From: Verrucomicrobiaceae bacterium UBA2429
GTDB lineage: Bacteria > Verrucomicrobiota > Verrucomicrobiia > Verrucomicrobiales > Verrucomicrobiaceae
Length of the DNA: 22,742 nucleotides
NCBI GenBank assembly: GCA_002343505.1
Contig: DDQZ01000040.1
Span: forward strand, 12,778-35,519
Direction of reading: 5' to 3'
The notes under the pieces are model-generated. The model did not search any database. It worked only from the letters and a program-made list of their open reading frames with translations, and was not told the origin of the DNA. Positions within the stretch are counted from its first letter, which is position 1, and every line of letters begins with the position of its first letter. A program made the translations under genes and the position numbers. This document shows, piece by piece, positions 1 to 6,885 of the stretch.

Positions 1-420
1 AAGATCATCGTGGACACCTACGGCGGCATGGGCCGCCACGGCGGCGGCGCCTTTTCCGGCAAGGATCCCTCGAAGGTGGACCGCAGCGCCGCCTATATGG
101 GCCGCTGGGTGGCGAAGAACATCGTCGCCGCCGGACTTGCCTCGAAGTGCGAGATCCAGTTCGCCTACGCCATCGGTCACCCGCAGCCAGTCAGCGTGCA
201 TGTGGACACCTTCGGCACCGGCGCCGTGAGCGATGACAAAATCCTCGCCGCCGTGCTCAAGGTCTTCTCCTTCAAGCCCGCCGACATCGTCAAGCAGCTC
301 AACCTGCTGCGCCCGATCTACTCGAAAAGCACCAACTACGGCCACTTCGGCAAGGACGACGCCGACTTGACCTGGGAAGCCGTCAATAAGGCGGACGCGC
401 TCAAAAAAGCTGTCGGCTGA
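1..420 (+). CDS. metK: S-adenosylmethionine synthetase, C-terminal part
   Basis: This is the last 139 residues of methionine adenosyltransferase, cut by the window edge; reading is open from base 1. The enzyme makes S-adenosylmethionine from methionine and ATP in the cytoplasm. The fragment opens with [18 protein letters not shown], which contains the family signature GGGAFSxKD that lines the active site, followed by [10 protein letters not shown] and a conserved [12 protein letters not shown] strand. The C-terminal part, with [18 protein letters not shown], is the normal end of the family, so the 3' end is intact. A strong intrinsic terminator lies 25 bases after the stop. The 5' end and promoter lie outside the window. 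The identification is secure. Confidence 0.97.
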   Translation, partial: KIIVDTYGGMGRHGGGAFSGKDPSKVDRSAAYMGRWVAKNIVAAGLASKCEIQFAYAIGHPQPVSVHVDTFGTGAVSDDKILAAVLKVFSFKPADIVKQLNLLRPIYSKSTNYGHFGKDDADLTWEAVNKADALKKAVG

Positions 421-444
421 CCTCTCGAAAGCGCCACCCACCCG

Positions 445-474
445 CCCGCGCTGGAGGAATCCGGCGCGGGTTTT
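445..474 (+). terminator. Intrinsic terminator of metK
   Basis: Bases 445-455 and 460-470 form an 11-pair stem (one T-G wobble) around a GGAA loop, followed directly by TTTT at 471-474. It sits 25 bases after the metK stop and 13 bases before the stop of the convergent LOG gene. The minus-strand side has no T-run, so it appears to serve metK only. Confidence 0.85.
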
Positions 475-486
475 CCATGCGCGTTG

Positions 487-1074
487 CTAGCGTTCGTCAG
501 CCACCATCTTCTCGATCCACTTGCCGAGGTCGGGAGCTTGGAAGGCGCGCATTTTTTCCAGCAGCAGCGCGGGATCGCGCTCCACCAGCACGCAGTCGCG
601 ATGCGCGGGCTTGAGGAAGCCGTGGCCGCGCATGTGGTCGAGAAAGGCGAGCAGCCCGTCGAAAAAGCCCTCCGCGTTCAGCAGGCCGACCGGCTTGCCA
701 TGAAAGCTGAGCTGGAGCCAGGTGAGCGTCTCGAAAAGCTCGTCGAGCGTGCCAAAGCCACCCGGCAGGGCGATGAAGCCGTCGCTGAGGTCCACCATCA
801 TCTGCTTGCGCTCGTGCATCGAGCGCGTGACATGCAGAGCGGTCAGTCCTGTGTGGCCCAGCTCTTTCTCCATGAGCGAATGCGGAATGACGCCGATGAC
901 CTCGCCCCCCGCCGCGAGCGCCGCGTCCGCCACCGCTCCCATGAGGCCCACCCGGCCGCCGCCATAGACAATGCCGATGCGCTGCCGCGCGAGAAAGGCG
1001 GCAAGCCCGGCGGCCGCTTTTTTGAAAACCGGATCGTGTCCGCCGTTGGCCCCGCAGTAGATGGCTATGCGCAT
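487..1074 (-). CDS. LOG family protein (cytokinin riboside 5'-monophosphate phosphoribohydrolase type)
   Basis: A 195-residue protein of the LOG/TIGR00730 family. Members hydrolyse the N-glycosidic bond of nucleoside 5'-monophosphates, releasing a base and ribose 5-phosphate; in many bacteria the physiological substrate is unknown. Visible features are the Rossmann-like start IAIYCGANGG, YGGGRVGLMG at about 37-46, SMHERKQMM at 85-93 and the defining PGGFGTLDE motif at 104-112, which holds catalytic and nucleotide-binding residues. Length matches the family. It is the last gene of the minus-strand group tsaE-tsaB-LOG, 30 bases after the tsaB stop, so co-transcription is likely. Whether it works on cytokinin precursors or other nucleotides cannot be told from sequence. 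Confidence 0.9.
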   Translation of the reverse strand: MRIAIYCGANGGHDPVFKKAAAGLAAFLARQRIGIVYGGGRVGLMGAVADAALAAGGEVIGVIPHSLMEKELGHTGLTALHVTRSMHERKQMMVDLSDGFIALPGGFGTLDELFETLTWLQLSFHGKPVGLLNAEGFFDGLLAFLDHMRGHGFLKPAHRDCVLVERDPALLLEKMRAFQAPDLGKWIEKMVADER

Positions 1075-1104
1075 GGCGCTCCATTGCGCGATGGGCGCGT
1101 GAAA

Positions 1105-1746
1105 TCAAGCTTCGGGAACTCCCGGCACCAGCTTTCCGGCTTTCCTGGCCGTGGTGATGAAGGCGTCCTGAAGATAAAGAGGCTCCAGCGGGCGCGCGGC
1201 GCGTCGTTCCATTTCCGTGTCATTGAATCCCTCCGCGATCCGCGCCAGCGCCACGGCGTCCGGCTGCGCGAGGCGGACGCGGTCGAGTCCGAGCGGCGCG
1301 CGCGCGTCGAAAGTTACCCAGTCTCCGCCGGCGCTCACAGCGGCCTGCGCGGTCCGCTCGTCAACGAGTTCCAGACTCCCAACCTCCGATGCGGCGCTGA
1401 CTGCGGCGATGTAAAAAAAGCCGCGCCGCGCGTCGCCAAGCACGCGGCACCCCGGCGCGCAGGCGAGTGTCGGCAGGCCGGCCACCGTCCACCCGCGTGA
1501 GACCGCCACACCCTGCGCGGCGGCGATGGCAATGCGCACCCCGGTGTAGGAACCCGGTCCGGTGCCGACCACCATCCGGGCGCGCCTTTCTCCGATGACA
1601 GCGAGCGCCTCCGCCAGCGGCGCGAAGAGCCGCGCATTGTGCGAGCGCTCGGAGACAAAAGCCGCCTCAAAGAGCACCGCCGCGCCGCAGGTGACGGCGA
1701 TGACTCCGCGCGGCGTGGAAAGATCAAGGGCGAGGACGGGATTCAT
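1105..1746 (-). CDS. tsaB: tRNA threonylcarbamoyladenosine biosynthesis protein TsaB
   Basis: A 213-residue protein of the TsaB (YeaZ) family. TsaB binds TsaD and, with TsaE, helps transfer the threonylcarbamoyl group to A37 of ANN-decoding tRNAs (t6A). The actin-like ATPase fold starts with VLALDLSTPRGVIAV, and the family hallmark GTGPGSYTGVRIA lies at 61-73; the SERSHNARLFAPL segment is also typical. TsaB keeps the fold but lacks catalytic activity in the known family. The start codon overlaps the stop of tsaE by four bases (ATGA), a strong sign of translational coupling. The TsaD and TsaC partners are not in this window. The C-terminal half is more divergent than the N-terminal half, as is usual. 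Confidence 0.93.
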   Translation of the reverse strand: MNPVLALDLSTPRGVIAVTCGAAVLFEAAFVSERSHNARLFAPLAEALAVIGERRARMVVGTGPGSYTGVRIAIAAAQGVAVSRGWTVAGLPTLACAPGCRVLGDARRGFFYIAAVSAASEVGSLELVDERTAQAAVSAGGDWVTFDARAPLGLDRVRLAQPDAVALARIAEGFNDTEMERRAARPLEPLYLQDAFITTARKAGKLVPGVPEA

Positions 1747-2162
1747 TCGGCAGGCGTCTTCTCCATCACACGCCTGCCGCCCTCAGGCAAGATCTCGATG
1801 TGAAACCAGCGCGTCCGCGGCGGCATGAGCTCCGGGAAAAGGTCCGCCCATTCGACAACCACCGCGCCCGGCTCATCCAGCAGCTCATCCCAGCCGGCGG
1901 AGAGCACCTCGCGCGCGCTGCTCATGCGGTAAAAGTCGAGGTGGAAAACCGGCAGCCGTCCGTCGTGATGCTCGTGAACGAGCGTGAACGTGGGGCTGCT
2001 GGCCTCGCGCTTGGATCCGGCGCCCGCCATGATGCCCTTCACCGCCTGCGTCTTGCCCGCGCCGAGATTTCCGCACAGGGCGATGACATCGCCCGCCTGC
2101 AACGAGGCTCCGAGCCGGCGGCCCCATTCGAAGGCATCCTCTGGAGTGGGCAGGAGGGTCAT
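1743..2162 (-). CDS. tsaE: tRNA threonylcarbamoyladenosine biosynthesis ATPase TsaE
   Basis: A 139-residue TsaE (YjeE) P-loop ATPase, which drives the TsaBDE complex that makes t6A on tRNA. The Walker A motif GNLGAGKT is at 31-38, SSPTFTLV at 55-62, HLDFYR at 74-79 and the EW pair of VVVEWAD at 104-105; this order is diagnostic. Length is within the family range. It is the first gene of the minus-strand operon and overlaps tsaB by four bases. No Shine-Dalgarno sequence is visible upstream of the ATG at 2162. The next gene upstream is the divergent AAA ATPase, leaving a 167-base shared intergenic region. Confidence 0.95.
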   Translation of the reverse strand: MTLLPTPEDAFEWGRRLGASLQAGDVIALCGNLGAGKTQAVKGIMAGAGSKREASSPTFTLVHEHHDGRLPVFHLDFYRMSSAREVLSAGWDELLDEPGAVVVEWADLFPELMPPRTRWFHIEILPEGGRRVMEKTPAE

Positions 2163-2283
2163 GACAATGGAGAGAATGCGAGTGGACGAGGGTTCATGCG
2201 CGGCACCGGCGGAATCAACATTCTCCAGCGCGCCGTGTCCCGCGGAATTTCACATTCCACAAGACCCGATGCCCGCTGCGGGT

Positions 2284-2311
2284 TTGCCTCGCGGGGAATG
2301 CCCCCTAGACT
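2284..2311 (+). promoter_or_regulatory. Candidate promoter of the AAA ATPase gene
   Basis: TTGCCT at 2284-2289 and TAGACT at 2306-2311 are separated by 16 bases. Transcription would begin near 2318, giving a leader of roughly 12 bases before the ATG at 2330. The same layout recurs before three other transcription units in the window. It was found by eye and is not confirmed. Confidence 0.4.
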
Positions 2312-2329
2312 CCGGGCGCCAGCCCTGCC

Positions 2330-3693
2330 ATGAAATCCAAATCCCCATCCAAACCGAAGCGCAAGCCTGCGGCGGTCACCGTCGCCGGCATGTTGCGTAA
2401 ACACTTTCGCACGGCCGCACTGCACAAGCTGACCACGACTTCACGCATGTTCCCCGTCACCGCGCGGATTGACCTGCAAACGGCGCTTGTTGATCTCATC
2501 GGAAAGACCTGCCAGGTGACGCACCAGTCGGGTGTGCAGGCTGGATATGCGTTCCAAACATTCACTTTCAGCATGCTGTCGCTGGATCGTGACAATGCGG
2601 CCGTGATCGCACCGATGGAGACGGAGGATGTGGACATGGGCGAAAGCGCGCCCTTTCGCGGGCTTAAGTCAACGCTTTGGTTCTGCATCCTCGACGGCCG
2701 CCGTATCGCCTTTCTCCTCACTCCTGTTCTTTCGCATGGAGAGGTTGGCGGATGGCAGGTGGAGATTGCCGTGCTGCCCGCGCAAGACGGTTCGGATCCC
2801 AGTGCCGCGATGCTGGCCGCGATTGACGCGATCATCAGCCAGGCGCGGTCATACAGGGGAAAAGTCATCTCGCTTGAGCAGCGGGACAACTATTCCGGCA
2901 AGGCGGGCAGCGTGAGAGTCCACAAGCTGCGCGGTGTGACCCGGGAACAAGTCATTCTCCCCGAAAAAACCCTTCGGATGCTGGAGCGCAACGTCATGGA
3001 GTTCATCGGGCAGCGAGCCAGGCTTCAGGACCTGGGCATGAGCATCAAGAAAGGGCTGCTCTTTTATGGCCCTCCGGGAACGGGCAAGACGCACACGATC
3101 CACTACCTTGCGAGCCGGCTTCCCGACCACACCACCTGCTCATCACCGCCGAGCAGGTGGGGATGCTCGACCAGTATATGCAGCTCGCGCGCTTTCTCCA
3201 GCCCGCGATGATCGTGCTCGAAGACGCCGACCTGATCGCGCGGGCCAGGACCTCCATGCGCAATCCGTGCGAGGAGAGCCTGCTCAACAAGCTGCTCAAT
3301 GAGATGGACGGTCTGCGCGAGGATGCGGCGCTCCTTTTTGTGCTGACGACGAACCGGCCCGAGGAGTTGGAGTCCGCCCTTGCCGCCCGCCCAGGCAGGA
3401 TAGACCAGGCCATCGAATTTCCTCTGCCGGATGAGGAAGGACGCCGGAAACTCATCAAGCTCTACGCGGCGGGAATCGGCCTCACGGAGCGGGTGGCGTC
3501 TGTCCTGGTCCGCAAAACGAAGGGTGCGAGCGCCGCCTTCATCAAGGAACTCATGCGCCGCGCCGCCCAGGTCATGCTGCGCTCCGGTGACGGGCGCGAG
3601 CTCAGCCTGTCACAGATCGAGTCCGCGCTGGATGAGATGCTTTTCGCCGGAGGCAGCTTGAATGTGAGGCTGCTCGGCGGCCGCCAGGATTGA
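2330..3693 (+). pseudogene. AAA family ATPase (CDC48-like module), frameshifted
   Basis: A single gene of about 454 residues that reads in two frames. The first part (2330-3211) carries an N-terminal domain of about 230 residues that I do not recognise, then the Walker A motif GPPGTGKT at 247-254. After residue 269 (SRLPDHTT, near 3136) its frame degenerates into nonsense and stops at 3211. The correct continuation is in the -1 frame: LLITAEQVGMLD, Walker B MIVLEDADLI, sensor 1 VLTTNRPEEL, the arginine-finger segment ARPGRID and a helical lid, ending at 3693. One missing base, most simply a lost C in ACCACCTGCTC (3131-3141), restores a full AAA module. Role and substrate are unknown. It is convergent with the beta-helix gene. 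Sequencing error and real inactivation are both possible. Confidence 0.82.
3131..3141 (+). other. Frameshift site within the AAA ATPase gene
   Basis: The first frame reads ...D H T T here, while the conserved continuation L L I T A E Q begins at 3136 in the -1 frame. No slippery heptamer of the X XXY YYZ type is present in the zero frame, so programmed frameshifting is unlikely. Loss of one C from a CCC run would explain it. Confidence 0.75.
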
Positions 3694-3702
3694 ACCATCC
3701 CC

Positions 3703-4998
3703 TCAGTCACGCGGCCCCGGCCACCTCCAGCCCTTGCCAGGATGGCTGGTGCTGTCCATCGCGTCGCTGTCCCCCTGCCAGGCGGGGGCGGTCTGTTTCA
3801 GACGCACAGCGCCGCCTGTGATGCTGGACTCGTCCAGGATGAGCCTGCCTCCCGCGTTATTGGGAAAGGCGCGCCGCACCTGGCTGAGCAGGCAGTCTTT
3901 GAACGTGATCACCGCGTTGGCGTCGTCATCCACGGAGGCGGCGTTTTCCAGCGTGTGAAAGGTGCTCCGCGTGACGGTGACAGGGCCGGCGTGGCTCCAC
4001 AGCCCGGCCGGCGCCATGCCGGTGAAGCAGTTCTCCAGCGTGCCGGCGTTCCAGATGCGGAAGTTGCGGCTGTTTTCCAGCGCCACGCAGCTTTCCAGCC
4101 GCACGCCGGGTGATTTCAGATCAAAGCCTCCGTCCTGGTTGCGGATGGCGCGGCAGCGGAGGAAACGAACCTGCGTGCTGCCCTCCTCGATGACGAAGCC
4201 GTCGCCGTTTTTGTAGCTGCTCTTTTGCAGCGGCATCATGTGGTTGCGCGCCACGCAATCCTGAAAGAGCAGGCGCGTGTTCCGAGCCCGCGAGCCGTTG
4301 GCAAAGAAGCCGAAGGGCAGGGACTCGGTGAGCTTTTCCCACCCGGAGTCCCCCTCGCTGCAATCCGCCGTGCAGCGCCGCAGCGTCACGTCCTCGCAGC
4401 CGTCCTCCAGTCGGAAGCCGTGCTTCGTGAAGCGCGCGAGATGGCAGTCCTCCACGCGCAGCGCGTGACAGTCGCTCAGATAAAAGCCATGCCGCACACG
4501 GCGCATGGTGATGCCCTCAAACACCAGCCGCTGCCGCGCGCCGCCGCCCCTGGCCGGGGGAGCCAGCATGCCGGTGACGCAATCCGAGACGCGCAAGCCG
4601 CGCACGGTCACATCCCGCACACCGGGCGCGATCTCGATCGCCGTGCCGCCTTGATCCGGGTTCTTCTCGCTCCAGGCACCGGTGAGCTGGGGCAGCCCGC
4701 CGCCCGTGTCCCGGCCTTCGATCACCACAGGCTGCGGCTCCGTGCCGGAGACGGCGATCTCCAGTTCCAGCCCGCGATATTCTCCGCTGCCAAGCAGCAG
4801 CCGGTCACCGGGTTTCAAGCCGCCCGCGCGCAGCAGGGCGCGAGCGGCCCGCGCATCCAGCGCGTTGGCAAAGCTCGTGCCATCGCGCATGCCGGCGCCG
4901 TCCGGCAGCGCATGCGCATCACGGGCGGAACAGGCGGAGGATGCTGCGAGCGAAACAATCATCGCGGCGAAAGCGTGGCGGGTTGCCGGGGAGTTCAT
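3703..4998 (-). CDS. Exported right-handed parallel beta-helix repeat protein
   Basis: A protein of 431 residues if started at the ATG at 4998, which places a signal peptide (MNSPATRHAFAAMIVSLAASSA) at the N-terminus; the frame is open 27 codons further upstream, but that extension looks non-coding. After a short mature start, KPGDRLLLGSGEY resembles the first coil of pectate-lyase-like proteins. The rest shows repeated short strands such as VTVRGLRVSDC, LVFEGITMRRV, LRVEDCHLARF, VTLRRCTADC and VRFLRCRAIRN, with regularly spaced cysteines and asparagines typical of a parallel beta-helix. Such proteins often bind or cleave acidic polysaccharides, but I see no clear catalytic motif, so substrate and activity are unknown. 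The gene is convergent with the AAA ATPase, nine bases apart. Confidence 0.8.
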   Translation of the reverse strand: MNSPATRHAFAAMIVSLAASSACSARDAHALPDGAGMRDGTSFANALDARAARALLRAGGLKPGDRLLLGSGEYRGLELEIAVSGTEPQPVVIEGRDTGGGLPQLTGAWSEKNPDQGGTAIEIAPGVRDVTVRGLRVSDCVTGMLAPPARGGGARQRLVFEGITMRRVRHGFYLSDCHALRVEDCHLARFTKHGFRLEDGCEDVTLRRCTADCSEGDSGWEKLTESLPFGFFANGSRARNTRLLFQDCVARNHMMPLQKSSYKNGDGFVIEEGSTQVRFLRCRAIRNQDGGFDLKSPGVRLESCVALENSRNFRIWNAGTLENCFTGMAPAGLWSHAGPVTVTRSTFHTLENAASVDDDANAVITFKDCLLSQVRRAFPNNAGGRLILDESSITGGAVRLKQTAPAWQGDSDAMDSTSHPGKGWRWPGPRD

Positions 4999-5141
4999 GG
5001 AGGGAAATGGCACCGGTTCATGACGGATTCCTGGACGCGGCTCTTTCGGTGTGATCTTGCCAGGTCCGTCGCAAAACATCTCCTCGCGTTCCTTGCCCCT
5101 GGCATCACGCGCCCGCCGCGCGGAAAAGCCGAGATTGCCCC

Positions 5142-5170
5142 TTGTCCCGCTCCGGCCTCCGCTCTAGTCT
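5142..5170 (+). promoter_or_regulatory. Candidate promoter of the SRP RNA
   Basis: TTGTCC at 5142-5147 and TAGTCT at 5165-5170 are 17 bases apart. The predicted start, about seven bases after the -10 element, falls on G5177, the first base of the SRP RNA closing stem. That coincidence supports both calls. The match to consensus is modest. Confidence 0.45.
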
Positions 5171-5174
5171 CGCC

Positions 5175-5268
5175 GGGTCAGGGGCCGTGGATGAGCAGCT
5201 TGCGAACCCCGCCAGGTCCTGACGGAAGCAACGGCAGCATGCCTGTTTTTGCCGCGGTTCCCTGACAC
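5175..5268 (+). ncRNA. ffs: Signal recognition particle RNA, small bacterial type (4.5S)
   Basis: The segment carries the conserved domain IV core: GCGAACCCCGCCAGG, then TCC-TGAC-GGA, then AGCAACGGCAGCA. The apical loop is UGAC closed by UCC/GGA, flanked by the CAGG and AGCA strands of the symmetric loop that bind Ffh. The ends pair well: 5177-5187 (GTCAGGGGCCG) with 5255-5266 (CGGTTCCCTGAC), with one bulged T and one wobble, giving a closed hairpin of about 90 nt, the normal size of the small bacterial SRP RNA. It partners with Ffh to target membrane and secreted proteins co-translationally. A promoter fits just upstream. Exact ends are estimated from the terminal stem. Confidence 0.9.
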
Positions 5269-5285
5269 TTCCCCGCCGTATCCAT

Positions 5286-5309
5286 GCCGCCCCACGCCGG
5301 GCGGCTCTT
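5286..5309 (+). terminator. Possible weak terminator after the SRP RNA
   Basis: GCCGCCC at 5286-5292 pairs perfectly with GGGCGGC at 5299-5305 around a six-base loop, followed by TCTT. The T-tract is poor. It could end the SRP transcript or simply be structure in the leader of the cobA-hemD gene that starts at 5349. Confidence 0.3.
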
Positions 5310-5348
5310 GCCAGGGGCCGCCGCCGCGCCATCATCCCCGCCCAAACC

Positions 5349-6875
5349 ATGTCCACCCCCGTAAAAAAAGGCATCTGCTACCTCGTCGGCGCCGGCCCCG
5401 GCGATCCCGGCCTGCTCACCCTCAAGGGCAAGGAGTGCATCGAGGCCGCCGATGTGCTCGTCTATGACTACCTGTGCAATCCCGAGCTGCTGCGCCACGG
5501 CAAACCCGGCGCAGAGCGCGTTTATGTGGGCAAGAAAGCCAATGCCCACACCCTGACCCAGGATCAGATCAACGACCTCATTGTCAAACTCACCCGCGAG
5601 GGCAAGACCGTCACCCGGCTCAAAGGCGGCGACCCCGTGCTTTTCGGGCGCGGCGCAGAGGAGGCCGCCGAGCTGGCCGCGGCGGGCGTGAGGTTCGAGA
5701 TCGTGCCCGGCATCACCAGCGCCATCGCCGCGCCGGCCTACGCGGGCATCCCCGTCACGCACCGCGACCACGCCAGCCAGCTCACCATTTTCACCGGCCA
5801 CGAGGATCCGACAAAAGCGGAGACCAGCCTGGATTACGCGAAGCTGGCCGCCGCTGACGGCACCAAGGTTTTCCTCATGGGCGTCGAGCGCATGGAGGAG
5901 ATCACGGGCGAGTTTCTCAAACACGGAGCCTCCCCCGCCACACCCATGGCCCTGGTGCGCTGGGGCACGCATGGCCGTCAGCGCACGCTCGTGGCCACGC
6001 TCGGCACCATGGCCGCGCGGGTCAAAGAGACAGGATTCAAAGCGCCAGCCGTGGCCGTCCTCGGCGATGTCGTCACCGAGCGGGAAAAGCTCAACTGGTT
6101 TGAAAACCGCCCGCTCTTTGGCAAAAGGATCGTCGTCACCCGCACCCGCCAGCAGGCCGGCGCGCTCAGCCGCAAACTGCGCGAGCTGGGCGCGGATGTC
6201 ATCGAGCTGCCCACCATCCGCATCGAGGAACCTCGCAACCGCATGGCCTTTGGCGAGCTCGTGCAGGACTGCCACACCTACGACTGGATCGTCTTCACCA
6301 GCCCGAACGGAGTGGACGCCTTCTTCGCCATGTTCGACAAGCTCTACAATGACGCCCGCAGCATCGGCGGCGCGCGCATCGCCTGCATCGGCCCCGGCAC
6401 CGCGGAGAAGGTGCGCGCCCGGCACCTGGCGGTGGACCTCATGCCGGAGAAGGACTTCGTGGCCGAGGGCCTCGTCAAGGCGTTCAAAGACCACCAGAAC
6501 ATGGAGCACGTCACCGTTCTGTGGGTGAAGGCCGAGGAGACGCGCGAAGTCATCGCCAACGAACTCACCGCCCTGGGCGCCATCGTGGACGAGGCTGTCG
6601 CCTACCGCACCGTCCAGGAAAGAGACGACAACCTCGAAGCCCTCGCCCGCCTCAAGGAGGAAGGCGCGGACATGATCACCTTCACCAGCGCCAGCACGGT
6701 GGACAGCTTCATGGACCTCGGCGTGCCGCTGCCGGAGGGCGTCAAAATCGCCAGCATCGGACCCGTCACCAGCAGCGCGGCAAGACGCCGCGGATTGAAG
6801 GTGGACATGGAGGCAAAGACCCACAGCATCCCCGGCCTGGTCGAAGCCGTGGAGAAATACTGGGCGGGAAAATGA
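5349..6875 (+). CDS. cobA: Uroporphyrinogen-III C-methyltransferase / uroporphyrinogen-III synthase fusion
   Basis: A 508-residue two-domain protein. Residues about 8-245 are the SUMT domain, which methylates uroporphyrinogen III at C2 and C7 to precorrin-2: YLVGAGPGDPGLLTLKG near the start, RLKGGDPVLFGRGAEE around 94-109, VPGITSAIAAPAYAGIPVTHR around 120-140, and the C-terminal strand APAVAVLGDVV. Residues about 255-505 are a HemD-type uroporphyrinogen-III synthase, starting GKRIVVTRTRQQAGALS, with FTSPNGVDAFF and FTSASTVDSF motifs. The fusion makes the macrocycle and diverts it to siroheme or cobalamin, a known arrangement in several phyla. It lies 80 bases after the SRP RNA, and the M20 peptidase follows after 10 bases, probably in one transcript. 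Confidence 0.95.
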   Translation: MSTPVKKGICYLVGAGPGDPGLLTLKGKECIEAADVLVYDYLCNPELLRHGKPGAERVYVGKKANAHTLTQDQINDLIVKLTREGKTVTRLKGGDPVLFGRGAEEAAELAAAGVRFEIVPGITSAIAAPAYAGIPVTHRDHASQLTIFTGHEDPTKAETSLDYAKLAAADGTKVFLMGVERMEEITGEFLKHGASPATPMALVRWGTHGRQRTLVATLGTMAARVKETGFKAPAVAVLGDVVTEREKLNWFENRPLFGKRIVVTRTRQQAGALSRKLRELGADVIELPTIRIEEPRNRMAFGELVQDCHTYDWIVFTSPNGVDAFFAMFDKLYNDARSIGGARIACIGPGTAEKVRARHLAVDLMPEKDFVAEGLVKAFKDHQNMEHVTVLWVKAEETREVIANELTALGAIVDEAVAYRTVQERDDNLEALARLKEEGADMITFTSASTVDSFMDLGVPLPEGVKIASIGPVTSSAARRRGLKVDMEAKTHSIPGLVEAVEKYWAGK

Positions 6876-6885
6876 CCCGCAGCGC

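Noticed and set aside
484..1500. A 338-codon plus-strand frame opposite LOG and tsaB
   Set aside because: Both minus-strand genes carry diagnostic motifs and are coupled as an operon; the plus frame has none.
3131..3141. Programmed -1 frameshift in the AAA ATPase
   Set aside because: No slippery heptamer in the zero frame and no evident downstream stimulator; a lost base is simpler.
4960..4998. Lipoprotein signal for the beta-helix protein (Cys after SSA)
   Set aside because: The -3 position before the Cys is Ser, not Leu, Val or Ile, so the lipobox is poor; an ordinary signal peptide is more likely.
5057..5070. A second SRP-like motif GCCAGGTCCG upstream of the real SRP RNA
   Set aside because: No AGCA strand, no closing stem and no conserved core follow it; a short chance match.
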